Shown in pieces: positions 1-9,903 of a stretch of 64,000 nucleotides of DNA. The notes beneath the pieces were generated by a model. The model saw nothing but the letters and a program-made list of their open reading frames with translations, searched no databases and was not told where the DNA came from. The stretch lies in NCBI GenBank assembly GCA_031369365.1, contig JANMOP010000082.1, forward strand, positions 14,911 to 78,910. Direction: 5' to 3'. Positions within the stretch are counted from its first letter, which is position 1, and each line of letters begins with the position of its first letter. This DNA is from Methylotenera_A sp031369365 (lineage in GTDB: Bacteria > Pseudomonadota > Gammaproteobacteria > Burkholderiales > Methylophilaceae). The position numbers and the translations under genes were made by a program.

Positions 1-3000
1 TTGAATACTGCGGTTGACAATACTGTTATTGCTGCGGGCGATGGCAAGCTAATTGCCCAATCTAAACAGCTTTATATCGATGGCTTAATGGCGGTTACAG
101 GGGTTAAAGAAACTTCCATAAACGTAACGCAGGATATTAGCGGCCAAGGCACTCAAGTGAATGCTGGTGGCTTGGATGCAACGCAAGGTGGAATTGTAGC
201 TAATGGTGATATTAACCTGACTGCAAGACAAATTTACCCCAATACTGGCGCTAAACTTGGCTTTGAGGCTGTCGGTGAAAATAGCAATATTACAATTCGC
301 TCAAGTGGAGCTGTGCCTAAACCAGCGCTTTCTGCACAAGGTGAATTAAGCATTAAAGCCGCTAATGTTGTACAAAGCGGTGTGCTAACTGCGCCATTTG
401 GTCAAATAATGATAGAGGCTACAAAATCAGCCACATTTACTGCGGGCAGCGTAACTTCAGTTTCTGGCAACAATCAAAATATTCCGTTTGGTACAACCAG
501 TATAGGCGGTGAAGCATTTAATCTTAATGCGGGCGCTTCAACACCGCTTATAGGCAAAGGCGTTAGCATTAAATCTGCCAAGGTAGATTTACAAGCCAAC
601 TCAGTGCTGGATTTATCTGCTGGCGGCGATATGTTTGCCTACGAATTTGTGCCTGGCACGGGTGGCAGCAAAGATATATTAGCCCAGCCCAACATGTATG
701 CGGTTATGCCTAATTTGGGTCAAGATTATGCTCCATTCGATCAGGTTTACAGTAATAGCTCAGCTGCTGTAGGCGTAGGGCAAGCGGTATTTTTAACAGG
801 TGTACCAGGTTTGGCCACAGGCACATATACGCTATTGCCAGCACGCTATGCATTAGTGCCAGGTGCATTTTTGGTAGAAGCTAATGTGGTAGGCGGTGAA
901 TTATTGCCAACACAAATTGCGCCGCAGTTAGATGGCGCAACCTTAACCACTGGCTACCGTGCCGATTTAGGCACGGGTGCACGCGATGCTAATTGGTCAA
1001 CATTTAAAGTAACCGATGGTGCAATTTTTAGACCAGCCGCAGGTACAGTTTCAAAAGCGCCTTCACAGTACATTATTACTAGTGCAAATACCTTTTTTGC
1101 CAACCCCAATAAAACAGATGGCAAAAAAGTAAGTTTGCCGCAAGATGTAGGTAATTTATCACTTAATGCAGCTAAGTTGGCTTTAGATAGCACTGTGGTG
1201 GCTAATAGAGTAGCTGGTGGCGCAGGTTTAAATGTAGATATTAGTTCTACCAATATACGCGTGGTTTCAAGTGCTGGTGCAGATGATGGCAGCTTACAAT
1301 TATCAGCCGCCAGCCTTAACACCCTAAATGCAGAAAGTTTGTTGCTAGGCGCAAATCGCAAATTACAAGATGGCGTAGTGGTAATTACTACCAGCGCTGA
1401 AACTGTCAGCATTGAAAATGATAGCAATAATGCTATTAAAACGCCTGAAATTATTATTGCAGCAACCGATACAATTACGGTTAAAACAGGCTCTGTTATT
1501 GATACTGGCGCAGCATCAAAAAAGCCAGCTAGAACAGTAATAGAAGCCAATGGAGATGGCGCTTTGCTAGCGTTGTCATCTAAAAGCGATATTAGCTATA
1601 GCCGCACGGGTGGTTCAGCAACCTCAACTATAGGTGAGCTTAATATTGAAGCTGGCAGCACACTAAAAGCGGGTAACTCATTGGTGTTAGATGCCACAAA
1701 ATCAGCAAGTTTGTTGGGTAATGTTAGCTTGCAAGACGGCGGCAGTGCTACGCTTGGCGCAAACCGTATTTTATTGGGTGCTGCGCCAACTGATATTTTA
1801 GGTTTAAATGTAAACGCGGCAGCGCTGGCAGCACTAGGTCAACTAAAGGCTTTAACGCTTAATAGTTATAACAATATTGACACCTTTGGCACAGTAAATT
1901 TTGGAAATAACACATTAGATTTAACCATGAATGCCGCTGGCATTGCTGGGCATCTGGCCAATGGCGAAGCTGCGGTGCCTGCGGATGTCGCACCAAGTAT
2001 TATTAGCGCAAATACCTTTACGCTTAAAAATACGCAAGATGCAACATTTACAGCACCTGTAGATTCATCAGGACGCGCTTTGCAGATTAATGCGAACACA
2101 GTTAAATTAGATGGTGGCAAAACAATTAGTGGTAAAACCGAAATTGCTGGTTACACAAAATTAGATATAAAAGCCAATGAAATTCGCGTGGCCAATATTG
2201 GCGAAACTAATTTTAATGTCGCTGAAACAAAACTCACCACAGGGCGTATTACTTCAGATACTGCAGCTGATTTTAAAATAACAGCGCAAGCATTAGAAGT
2301 TGCAAAACTTGTAGGCAGCTTAGCAGGCGCGCAAGCTGGCTTTGGTTCTACATTAACTATCGCGGCAAACGATTTAACAGTGGCTAGTAATATTGATTTG
2401 TCATCGGGCAAGCTAGTATTAACGGCTACCAACGATTTAAATATTAATAATGGCGCCGCTATTAGTGCTGCTTCAACCAGCAATACTTTTTACGATAAAA
2501 CGATAAGCGCAAATGCAGGCAGCGTTACGCTAACGTCAACCACGGGTAATGTGAATGTAAATGCAGGCGCAGTAGTAGATGTTACCAGCCAAGGTGAGGC
2601 GAATGCGGGCTTGGTAAAAGTAGTGGCAACCGCTGGCACAGTTAATATTGCAGGCGACTTAAAAGGTGCTGCATTAGGCACTGGTAAAGGCGGCGTATTA
2701 TATATAGATGTAAACACACTGGCCGATTTCACCGCCACCAATAGCAAAGCAGCTGGTTTTAGCGAAGGCCGTCAATACCGTGTGCGTACAGGCGATGTGA
2801 ATATTACTGGCACGGTTGCAAACAACAATGCCCTGACTGCCCGTGAAACTATAGTAAGCGCGGACGCAGGTAAAATTACGGTTTCGGGCGATATTATTGC
2901 CACAGCGCCAAAAAATAGCCGTATTGGTTTATATGCTGGCAATGGCGTTACCTTAGAAAGCACTGCGAATTTAGAAGCTAAAAGCACTAATGCAGGCGAA

Positions 3001-6000
3001 GAGGGCGGTAAAGTGAATATTACTGCCACATCAGGTGTGCTTGACACGCCAGATCAACTCAATTTTAAAGCTGGCTCAACAATGGATGTTAGTGGTGGTT
3101 TGGGTGGCGCTGGGGGTGAAGTAGATATTACTGCGCCGCGCACACTAGATAATAAAGATATTGAAATTGCTCAAATGGGCACTACTTTTATTGGCCTTAA
3201 AGATAAGGTTAATATTAATGGTTTAAAGGCTTACGATGCCACTTCAATCACTTTAGCAAATAGAACACTAGCTATTAACGAATCTGAAAATTTTTTGGTA
3301 AGCGCACTAACTGATAGTACCAAAGGCTTGCAACGTTTAGGCATTTCAAATAACCCACAATTTGTGATCACCTCAGGGGTTGAGTTTAGAAATAAAACAG
3401 GTAATTTAACGCTTGCAACAGATTGGGATTTACATGATGCACGTTTTGACCCAACTACAGGTTTACGCGTAAGCGATGTAAACCAATTGGCAAGCGGCTT
3501 AAATGCTAATGGTGATAAATTATTAGCGGGCACATTAAACCTACGTGCAGCAGGTAATGTATTAATTAATGGCACATTAAGTGATGGCTTTAGTAGTGCT
3601 AACTTAAATGTAGTAAGCCAAGCAGCCACGCCAGTTATTCCAGAAATTCCTGATGTACTAGATGCAAATGATGAAGTAATTATTCCTGGCACACCCGAAA
3701 TACCAGCAGTAGCTGCCACTGGCGTGATAGGTTTAAATTCTTGGACATATAACATTGTTGCGAGCACAGATTTTGCTGCCGCTAATCCGTTGCAAACCAT
3801 TAGTGCCGCAAAAGACCCGGCTACTGGCAATGCACTATCTGGCAATGTGATTATTGCCAACAATAAAGGCATACGTACTGGCACAGGCGATATTAATATT
3901 GCCACAGGGGGTGATTTAAAAATGCTTGGTGCAGGTGCTGTTATATACACGGCAGGCCGTAGTGCAACGCAATTGGCTGGTTTTGAAAGCCCCTCTGCTA
4001 ACAACCCTTTTTATTTAACAGGTGGTGGCGACATTAATGTTGCTACAAAAGGCAATATTATTGGTGGTGAACCAACATCAGGCCGTCAGTTAATTAACCA
4101 ATGGTTATTCCGCCAAGGCGGTGGCAGTGGCAATTTAGATACAAGCTGGTGGGTGCGACCCGATTTATTTAAACAAAGTTTGGCAACCTTAGGTGGCGGC
4201 AACATCAATATTAATGCAGGTGGTAGCATTGGCAACTTCTCAGCCTCTGCGCCAACCACGGCAAGATTTGATACCAACGGCACAATAGGCAACCAAGTGA
4301 TTGATGGTGGTGGCGATGTTAAAGTCAAAGCAGGGGGTGACATTAATAATGGTGTTTATTTTGTAGCTAAAGGCGAAGGTGAAATTACTGCGGATGGTTC
4401 AATTCAAAAACTGGGTGCTACATTTGGCACCACACTTGCCTTACAAGACGGCAGCTTTAATGTAAGTGCTGGTAAAAATGTTTATATTGAAACAGTGCTT
4501 AACCCAACACTAGTCGGCCAATCACTTACAAATGCAGCACGGATTAACTCAACAGGCATTAATTCATACTTTAATTCTTATTCACCACAAGCTGCTGTTA
4601 ATGTTGTTAGCTTAACTGGCAATGCTGAGTTTGCTACTGGTGTTACCAATGACATAGCTAGTAAAGTTGCTGGTTTAGATTCTAGTGTGACAGCGAGCCT
4701 AAAATATAACCCAGGTAACTTAAAAGTAGTGGCGCATGCTGGCGATGCAACTATTGGAGATATCACCTTGTTACCTTCAGCAACGGGTGATTTAAAAGTG
4801 CTGGCTGCCAATAATGTTAATTTAGGTAATATCACCATGTCGGACGCTGACCCTGCAATATTGCCGAGCATAAACAAGCCTGTATCGGCAACTAGGTTTA
4901 ATACTCTTATTGCAGGTCAGCTCACAACCCATTCTGCACAATTACTGCATAAAAACGATGCTGAACCTGTATGGATTGTGGCTCAAAATGGCGATATTTC
5001 AGCTAAGGAAAATTCGTTAATCACCCTGCCTAAAGCCGCAAAATTTGTGGCAGGTAACGATATTAAAGCAATCAACTTGGTGAATCAAAATAACAACGCT
5101 AGCGATATTACTTTGTTAAAAGCAGGTAACGATATTAAAGTGGGTAATATAACTGTTGCAGGGCCAGGCGAGTTGCTGGTGCAAGCAGGGCGTAATATTG
5201 ATTTAACCAATACCGCTGCTGATATTGCAACCACAGGCAATTTTGGCTTAACTACATCGGAGGGCGTACTTAGACAAAGTAATAACCCCGCGTTGCCAAG
5301 TGATGGTGCATCGATTACCCTGCAAGCAGGTTTAGGCAAAGGTGCCAATGTACAAGCTTATATTGATCAATATATTTTAGGTGCAGGCCCAGCAGCGCTA
5401 GCAGGTGATGTGGCTAAATTAGCTGAATATCGTGCGGCTACAGCATCGGCAGTCACATCTTATATGCGTAAAACGTTGAGCAATAATGCATTAACAGACG
5501 CACAGGCCGTAACACAATTTAATGCACTTAGTGTAGAGGCAAAAAGCATATTTGCGAATAGACATTTAAGCACCGAGCTCATCGCATCAGCCAAAGGTTT
5601 TGCTAAGGCCGGCAATCATGATCGTGGCAATTCAGCGATTGCTGCTTTGTTCCCCACCCTTAACCGAGGTGATATTTTATTGTACGCAAGCAAAGTAACC
5701 ACCAATAGCGGCGGCAGTATCGATTTGATTGCACCAGGCGGTTTAATTAATGTGGGTGCACCTGGTAAGCAATTTAAAAACGACGCAACACAATCTGGTG
5801 ATATTGGTGTGATTACTGAAAAAGGAGGTGCAATTCGCGCCATTGCCAATGGAGATCTTCAGGTTAATCAATCTAAAGTTATTACCCAATTTGGTAGCGA
5901 TATAGCCATTTGGTCAACCACAGGCACTATCGATGCGGGTCGTGGCTCCAAAACCGCAACATCAGTGCCACAGCGTATTGTGCAAACCGATGTAGATGGC

Positions 6001-6381
6001 AATACAATTATTGAAGTAAGAGGTGTGGCGGCTGGCAGTGGTATTCGTGCCCAAACCTATGATCCAGATGGCCCTAATGGCCCGCAAATAGCGCCTGCAA
6101 AAGGCAATATTTTCTTAACCGCACCTAGGGTAGATGCAGGTGAAGCTGGTATTGAGGCGGGAGATTTGTTTATAGTTGCGCCTATTGTATTAAACGCAGC
6201 CAACATTCAAGTGTCGGGTAGTTCTTCTGGCGTGCCCGTTGCAGCAACCTCAAGCTTAGCTGGAGTTGGCGCAGGCCTGTCGCCAGACTCAGTCAATGCT
6301 GCTACGGCTGCAGTGGCACAAAGTGTCGCACAATCGGCCAGTCAACCTTTTGTAAAACCCGTGTTGCCTTCCATTATTTAA
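1..6381 (+). CDS. Filamentous haemagglutinin-like giant adhesin, 3' part (5' end outside window)
   Basis: An open frame from the window edge gives at least 2126 residues, so the gene almost certainly starts upstream. The protein is rich in Gly, Ala, Asn, Thr and Asp, with endless short repeats of the 'G-N-I/L-x-I-x-A-G-x-D-I/V' kind (for example GGDINVATKG, AGNDIKVGNI, AGRNIDLTN), the signature of a right-handed beta-helix of secreted TpsA/FhaB-type exoproteins. The last ~180 residues (KGNIFLTAPRVDAGEAGIEAGDLF and following) resemble the conserved C-terminal region of the filamentous haemagglutinin family known as DUF3739. It is probably exported and surface bound. No TpsB partner, signal peptide or secretion domain is visible because the N-terminus is missing. 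The exact ligand cannot be told. Confidence 0.8.
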   Translation: MNTAVDNTVIAAGDGKLIAQSKQLYIDGLMAVTGVKETSINVTQDISGQGTQVNAGGLDATQGGIVANGDINLTARQIYPNTGAKLGFEAVGENSNITIRSSGAVPKPALSAQGELSIKAANVVQSGVLTAPFGQIMIEATKSATFTAGSVTSVSGNNQNIPFGTTSIGGEAFNLNAGASTPLIGKGVSIKSAKVDLQANSVLDLSAGGDMFAYEFVPGTGGSKDILAQPNMYAVMPNLGQDYAPFDQVYSNSSAAVGVGQAVFLTGVPGLATGTYTLLPARYALVPGAFLVEANVVGGELLPTQIAPQLDGATLTTGYRADLGTGARDANWSTFKVTDGAIFRPAAGTVSKAPSQYIITSANTFFANPNKTDGKKVSLPQDVGNLSLNAAKLALDSTVVANRVAGGAGLNVDISSTNIRVVSSAGADDGSLQLSAASLNTLNAESLLLGANRKLQDGVVVITTSAETVSIENDSNNAIKTPEIIIAATDTITVKTGSVIDTGAASKKPARTVIEANGDGALLALSSKSDISYSRTGGSATSTIGELNIEAGSTLKAGNSLVLDATKSASLLGNVSLQDGGSATLGANRILLGAAPTDILGLNVNAAALAALGQLKALTLNSYNNIDTFGTVNFGNNTLDLTMNAAGIAGHLANGEAAVPADVAPSIISANTFTLKNTQDATFTAPVDSSGRALQINANTVKLDGGKTISGKTEIAGYTKLDIKANEIRVANIGETNFNVAETKLTTGRITSDTAADFKITAQALEVAKLVGSLAGAQAGFGSTLTIAANDLTVASNIDLSSGKLVLTATNDLNINNGAAISAASTSNTFYDKTISANAGSVTLTSTTGNVNVNAGAVVDVTSQGEANAGLVKVVATAGTVNIAGDLKGAALGTGKGGVLYIDVNTLADFTATNSKAAGFSEGRQYRVRTGDVNITGTVANNNALTARETIVSADAGKITVSGDIIATAPKNSRIGLYAGNGVTLESTANLEAKSTNAGEEGGKVNITATSGVLDTPDQLNFKAGSTMDVSGGLGGAGGEVDITAPRTLDNKDIEIAQMGTTFIGLKDKVNINGLKAYDATSITLANRTLAINESENFLVSALTDSTKGLQRLGISNNPQFVITSGVEFRNKTGNLTLATDWDLHDARFDPTTGLRVSDVNQLASGLNANGDKLLAGTLNLRAAGNVLINGTLSDGFSSANLNVVSQAATPVIPEIPDVLDANDEVIIPGTPEIPAVAATGVIGLNSWTYNIVASTDFAAANPLQTISAAKDPATGNALSGNVIIANNKGIRTGTGDINIATGGDLKMLGAGAVIYTAGRSATQLAGFESPSANNPFYLTGGGDINVATKGNIIGGEPTSGRQLINQWLFRQGGGSGNLDTSWWVRPDLFKQSLATLGGGNININAGGSIGNFSASAPTTARFDTNGTIGNQVIDGGGDVKVKAGGDINNGVYFVAKGEGEITADGSIQKLGATFGTTLALQDGSFNVSAGKNVYIETVLNPTLVGQSLTNAARINSTGINSYFNSYSPQAAVNVVSLTGNAEFATGVTNDIASKVAGLDSSVTASLKYNPGNLKVVAHAGDATIGDITLLPSATGDLKVLAANNVNLGNITMSDADPAILPSINKPVSATRFNTLIAGQLTTHSAQLLHKNDAEPVWIVAQNGDISAKENSLITLPKAAKFVAGNDIKAINLVNQNNNASDITLLKAGNDIKVGNITVAGPGELLVQAGRNIDLTNTAADIATTGNFGLTTSEGVLRQSNNPALPSDGASITLQAGLGKGANVQAYIDQYILGAGPAALAGDVAKLAEYRAATASAVTSYMRKTLSNNALTDAQAVTQFNALSVEAKSIFANRHLSTELIASAKGFAKAGNHDRGNSAIAALFPTLNRGDILLYASKVTTNSGGSIDLIAPGGLINVGAPGKQFKNDATQSGDIGVITEKGGAIRAIANGDLQVNQSKVITQFGSDIAIWSTTGTIDAGRGSKTATSVPQRIVQTDVDGNTIIEVRGVAAGSGIRAQTYDPDGPNGPQIAPAKGNIFLTAPRVDAGEAGIEAGDLFIVAPIVLNAANIQVSGSSSGVPVAATSSLAGVGAGLSPDSVNAATAAVAQSVAQSASQPFVKPVLPSII

Positions 6382-6424
6382 GTTGATGTGATTAGTATTG
6401 GTAACTAGTTTGACACATTAATAT

Positions 6425-6473
6425 AAGCACCTATTTCGGCAACGGGCTGGTTACGGTGACGGACTAGGTGCTT
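6425..6473 (+). terminator. Hairpin after the adhesin gene, probable terminator
   Basis: AAGCACCTA (6425-6433) pairs with TAGGTGCTT (6465-6473) to give a 9-bp stem, followed by a T-rich stretch (TTATTCTATTT). The 31-nt loop is GC-richer than its surroundings and may fold further. It lies 44 bp after the adhesin stop and before the ExbB-like gene, so a rho-independent terminator is the simplest reading; a structured leader of the next operon is the alternative. Confidence 0.5.
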
Positions 6474-6551
6474 TATTCTATTTGTCACATAGTTTTAACC
6501 AAGTTGAAACATTGCCTTATTAAAATCTTTTAATTAATTTTAATAAGCATA

Positions 6552-8273
6552 ATGATGATAACTTCTCAGTTTATAAGCACCCATAAAAACAACTTTTCAA
6601 TCGCAATCTTCTCAGTATTGTTCATGGTTTCTTCTTTAGCGCATGCTGAGTGGAATGCCGAATGGACAGTACGCAATAAAATCTCTATTAATTCACAAGG
6701 CTTAGCCGAGGCTGCTTATCAAGCGCCAGTGCTAGTGCGTTTACATTCGGGCAATTTTGATTTTACAAGTGTCAATATTGATGGTTCAGATATTCGTTTT
6801 ATAGCGGCTGATGATAAAACTGAGCTGAAGTATCACGTAGAAAAATTTGATGCCGTCAATGAGCTGGCTATTATTTGGGTGCAATTACCGCTTGCTAAAG
6901 CAGATGATAAAGATGCGCACTTTTGGCTGTATTCTGGAAATGAAAAAGCAGCGGCAAGTACAGCTACAAAAGCTAACTGGGATGCCAACATCGTAGCAAA
7001 TTTCCATTTTGCAGAAAAAGCTTTGTTACAGGATAGTTCCGCCACAGGCTTGGCAGCTGGCGGCGAAATCGTTTTGCAAAAGGCTGGTTTAATAGGCGAA
7101 GCGGCTACGTTTGCAGGTAAACCATTGGTTATTTCAGTTAACCCAGCGCTTAAGCATGTTGCTGGCGCTGGCTATACATGGTCAGCCTGGATAAAGCCTA
7201 CAAGCCTGCCGCAGCAAGCTGAGTTGTATAGTCAAAATGAATCAGTTAGTTTTAAGTTGGATGACCAAAAATTAAACCTAAATGTGGGAGCCAGTAAAAT
7301 TTCAGGTGGTGAAATTAAAGCAGCCACTTGGCAACATGTCGCATTTACTTTAGAAGGTGGTAAAGCAAGCATTTATGTGAATGGTGTGCTGGTGGGTTCT
7401 GGCGAAGCGCCAGGAGTTGATGCAGAAACGGATATTAAAATTGGTGATGGATATTCTGGTGAGATGGATGAGCTGGAGATTGCCAATATCGCCAGAAGTG
7501 CAGCTTGGCTTAAGCTTGCCGCCAGCGCGCAAGGCGTGGATAGTCAGTTGTTACAAATTGCAACAAGCGAAAATGGTGAAGCGGAAGAAGGTGAAGGCGA
7601 GGCCAACTATATCGGTATATTAATCAATAGCTTAACGCTAGATGCCAAAATTGTGATTGGTATTTTGGCGGTAATGTTTGTAATTAGTGTGTGGGTGATG
7701 TGGGCAAAAGCGGTACTAGTTTCAAAAACAGATAAAGACAATAAAAAGTTTCTCGCACGTTTTCAAAAAGCTGATGCTAATGATTTATTGGCATTAGATA
7801 AGAATGCTAACTTTCCAAATTCCACATTATTCAAGTTGTATCGAGCAGGGCTGCGTGAGATTAAAAAACGTCAACATGAAGGTCAAGTATTGGCATTAAG
7901 TGGCGCCTCGATGGATGCCATTAAGGCCGCTATTGATGCCGATTTGGTACGTGAAACTCAAAAGCAAAACGCGGGCATGGTGCTACTCACCATTGCAATT
8001 TCGGGCGGCCCGTTCTTAGGTTTACTAGGTACTGTGGTAGGGGTGATGATTACCTTTGCGGCGATTGCGGCAGCGGGTGATGTTAACGTAAATGCGATTG
8101 CACCTGGTATTGCGGCAGCCCTTTTGGCGACTGTAGCAGGCTTAGCAGTGGCAATCCCAGCTTTGTTTGGTTACAACTATTTGGCAAGCCGAATTAAAAA
8201 TATCACCATTGCTATGCAGATTTTTGTGGATGAATTTGTGACACGTTCTGCCGAGCTTTACGGTAAAGAATAG
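6552..8273 (+). CDS. ExbB/TolQ/MotA-type proton channel fused to a periplasmic DUF2341-LamG region
   Basis: 573 residues. A signal-peptide-like N-terminus ending near ALAHAEW is followed by a DUF2341-like segment (about residues 35-145, ending in FWLYSGN) and a LamG/concanavalin-like segment (about 150-320, with YTWSAWIKP and ATWQHVAFTLEGGKASIYVNG). An acidic Glu/Gly linker leads to the MotA/TolQ/ExbB channel domain: a first membrane segment at about 360-385, then GGPFLGLLGTVVGVMITF and a third hydrophobic helix near 515-545. Plain ExbB is about 240 residues, so over half of this protein is an extra external module that probably binds carbohydrate or a polymer. Two ExbD genes and a TonB-like gene follow closely. 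Start is one of two adjacent ATGs (6552 or 6555); no clear ribosome binding site is seen. Confidence 0.85.
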   Translation: MMITSQFISTHKNNFSIAIFSVLFMVSSLAHAEWNAEWTVRNKISINSQGLAEAAYQAPVLVRLHSGNFDFTSVNIDGSDIRFIAADDKTELKYHVEKFDAVNELAIIWVQLPLAKADDKDAHFWLYSGNEKAAASTATKANWDANIVANFHFAEKALLQDSSATGLAAGGEIVLQKAGLIGEAATFAGKPLVISVNPALKHVAGAGYTWSAWIKPTSLPQQAELYSQNESVSFKLDDQKLNLNVGASKISGGEIKAATWQHVAFTLEGGKASIYVNGVLVGSGEAPGVDAETDIKIGDGYSGEMDELEIANIARSAAWLKLAASAQGVDSQLLQIATSENGEAEEGEGEANYIGILINSLTLDAKIVIGILAVMFVISVWVMWAKAVLVSKTDKDNKKFLARFQKADANDLLALDKNANFPNSTLFKLYRAGLREIKKRQHEGQVLALSGASMDAIKAAIDADLVRETQKQNAGMVLLTIAISGGPFLGLLGTVVGVMITFAAIAAAGDVNVNAIAPGIAAALLATVAGLAVAIPALFGYNYLASRIKNITIAMQIFVDEFVTRSAELYGKE

Positions 8274-8281
8274 GCTAGAAC

Positions 8282-8692
8282 ATGTCTGAAGGCATAAAGG
8301 AAGAGAACCAGCTATACGACGAAATCAATATTACGCCAATGCTGGATTTAGCTTATGTGTTGTTGGTGATATTTATCATCATGACCACGGCTTCTGTGCA
8401 AGGCGTAAAAGTAGATATTCCTAATACAGTGAACACCAGCAGTTTGGCAAAACCGCAGACTAGAGCTATCACGATTGCCAGCGATGGTTCTGTGTATTTA
8501 GATGCATATCCTGTAGATATGGCGACTTTAGAGCAGCGTTTGAGTGAATATAAAAGCGGCAACCCAGAATTGCCAGTTGTGTTAAAAGGCGATGCGGCAG
8601 CGCATTACGAAAAAGTATCAGAAGTGCTAGAAATTTGTAAAAAATTGGATATAACTGAAGTTGGCTTGGTCACAAAAAAAATAGCGCAATAA
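8282..8692 (+). CDS. exbD: ExbD/TolR-type transport protein, first copy
   Basis: 136 residues with the ExbD/TolR plan: a short cytoplasmic N-terminus, one membrane helix and a periplasmic domain. The helix carries the family hallmark INITPMLDLAYVLLVIF, in which the Asp of MLD is the residue expected to relay protons with the ExbB channel. It starts 8 bp after the ExbB-like gene and 15 bp before a second exbD, so all are probably co-transcribed. The periplasmic part (residues ~55-136) has the expected alternation ending in LDITEVGLVTKK. Confidence 0.9.
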   Translation: MSEGIKEENQLYDEINITPMLDLAYVLLVIFIIMTTASVQGVKVDIPNTVNTSSLAKPQTRAITIASDGSVYLDAYPVDMATLEQRLSEYKSGNPELPVVLKGDAAAHYEKVSEVLEICKKLDITEVGLVTKKIAQ

Positions 8693-8707
8693 CCTATAAA
8701 GTAAATT

Positions 8708-9112
8708 ATGCAAGTACAAAACGACGCCCAGCCATACGACACCATCAACATTACTCCAATGCTGGATTTGGCCTATGTGTTGCTGGTAATTTTTATTTTG
8801 ATGACTACGGCAGGTGTGCAAGGGCTCACCATGAATTTGCCTAAACCATCTAACAAGCCGAGTACCGAAAAACATGATGTAAAAATCGTGCAAGTACAGC
8901 AAGGGGGCGGCGTGTTGATAAATGGTGTAGGCGTGAGTGCAGCTGAGCTTGAAAGTCAACTAATTAGCGCCAAAGCAGCAGATCCAAAATTTAATGTGAT
9001 GATTAAAGGTGACGCAAAAGCCCCTTATGCAGGGATTATTGGTGTGATTGATTTGGTGAATAAGCTTGAGATTGAAAATGTGGGCTTGGTTACTGGGCGT
9101 ATAGGTACTTAA
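8708..9112 (+). CDS. exbD: ExbD/TolR-type transport protein, second copy
   Basis: 134 residues, clearly paralogous to the preceding gene: the membrane helix INITPMLDLAYVLLVIFILM is nearly the same, including the functional Asp, and the C-terminus (NKLEIENVGLVTGRI) matches in pattern, while the periplasmic middle has diverged. The two copies probably assemble together as a hetero-oligomer with the fused ExbB. Two tandem ExbD genes with one ExbB and one TonB are known from some TonB systems of Gram-negative bacteria. Confidence 0.9.
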   Translation: MQVQNDAQPYDTINITPMLDLAYVLLVIFILMTTAGVQGLTMNLPKPSNKPSTEKHDVKIVQVQQGGGVLINGVGVSAAELESQLISAKAADPKFNVMIKGDAKAPYAGIIGVIDLVNKLEIENVGLVTGRIGT

Positions 9113-9173
9113 CTTAATAGCCACTTAGGTTAATAGTTATTTAGGTTAATAGGTACATAAGGTTAAAAAAACT

Positions 9174-9872
9174 ATGAACGAAACTTATGACCCAATGCTA
9201 GATGAGGACAATGAATCACAAACTAGTGTTTGGATTAAGCGTATTGCGACTGTATTGGTGGTGTTGTTAGTATTAGGCGGTATTGGTTACGGCATAAAAA
9301 AATTAATGTCAGGTGGCTCACCTCATAAAAAACAAGTGACTACCATTAAATTGCTTCCTGATACGCCGCCTCCGCCGCCTCCACCTCCACCAAAAGAGCC
9401 GCCCAAAGTACAGGTAAAAGACCAACCTAAAGAAATTAAAGTGGAGCAACCAAAACCAGCAGAAACGCCGCCTGCAGAGCAGTTAAAGATGGAAGGCGCT
9501 GCTGGTGATGGCCCTAGCCCCTTCGCGGCAGGGGCAGTAAATAACGATTACAAAGGTGGCGAGGTTAAAACGATTGGCTCTGACGGTGGTGCTAAGTTTA
9601 ATTGGTATGCGGGTGTTCTGAAAAACCAAATTCAGGACGCTTTGGAAAAAGTAAAACAACTAAAAGAAAGTCAATACAAGCTGATAGTAAGCATTTGGTT
9701 AAAGCCAAATGGTGATATTGAAAGGCTTGAGTGGTCAGGTGCAGAAGCAGAACCTGAGATACAGCAGGCTGTTAAATCGGCTTTAGATAATATGCCTGCA
9801 ATGCGTGAAGCGCCGCCAGAAGGTATGCCACAACCTATTAAGCTGCGTATTACTGCACGCAAAATGGGTTAG
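9174..9872 (+). CDS. TonB-like energy transducer
   Basis: 232 residues. A cytoplasmic N-terminus (about 22 residues) is followed by one membrane helix (IATVLVVLLVLGGIGYGI). A Pro-rich periplasmic spacer follows, with nine consecutive prolines after DT, then KEPPKVQVKDQPKEIK. The C-terminal domain (about 140-232) has the TonB_C/TolA-like pattern YKLIVSIWLKPNGDIERLEWSG. This is the standard TonB plan: it spans the periplasm and couples the ExbB/ExbD motor to an outer-membrane protein. It lies 61 bp after the second exbD and 31 bp before a porin, its possible neighbour in function. No TonB-dependent receptor is seen in the window. Confidence 0.8.
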   Translation: MNETYDPMLDEDNESQTSVWIKRIATVLVVLLVLGGIGYGIKKLMSGGSPHKKQVTTIKLLPDTPPPPPPPPPKEPPKVQVKDQPKEIKVEQPKPAETPPAEQLKMEGAAGDGPSPFAAGAVNNDYKGGEVKTIGSDGGAKFNWYAGVLKNQIQDALEKVKQLKESQYKLIVSIWLKPNGDIERLEWSGAEAEPEIQQAVKSALDNMPAMREAPPEGMPQPIKLRITARKMG

Positions 9873-9903
9873 AAAAAATTGTTAGAAACTTAAGGAAATA
9901 AAT

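Noticed and set aside
954..5849. Several long minus-strand open frames opposite the adhesin gene
   Set aside because: They mirror the repetitive, biased composition of the adhesin frame, have no ribosome sites or recognisable motifs, and the plus-strand frame is continuous.
6425..6473. Cyclic-di-GMP or cobalamin riboswitch
   Set aside because: The conserved nucleotides of those classes are not present; a terminator explains the stem and T-rich tail.
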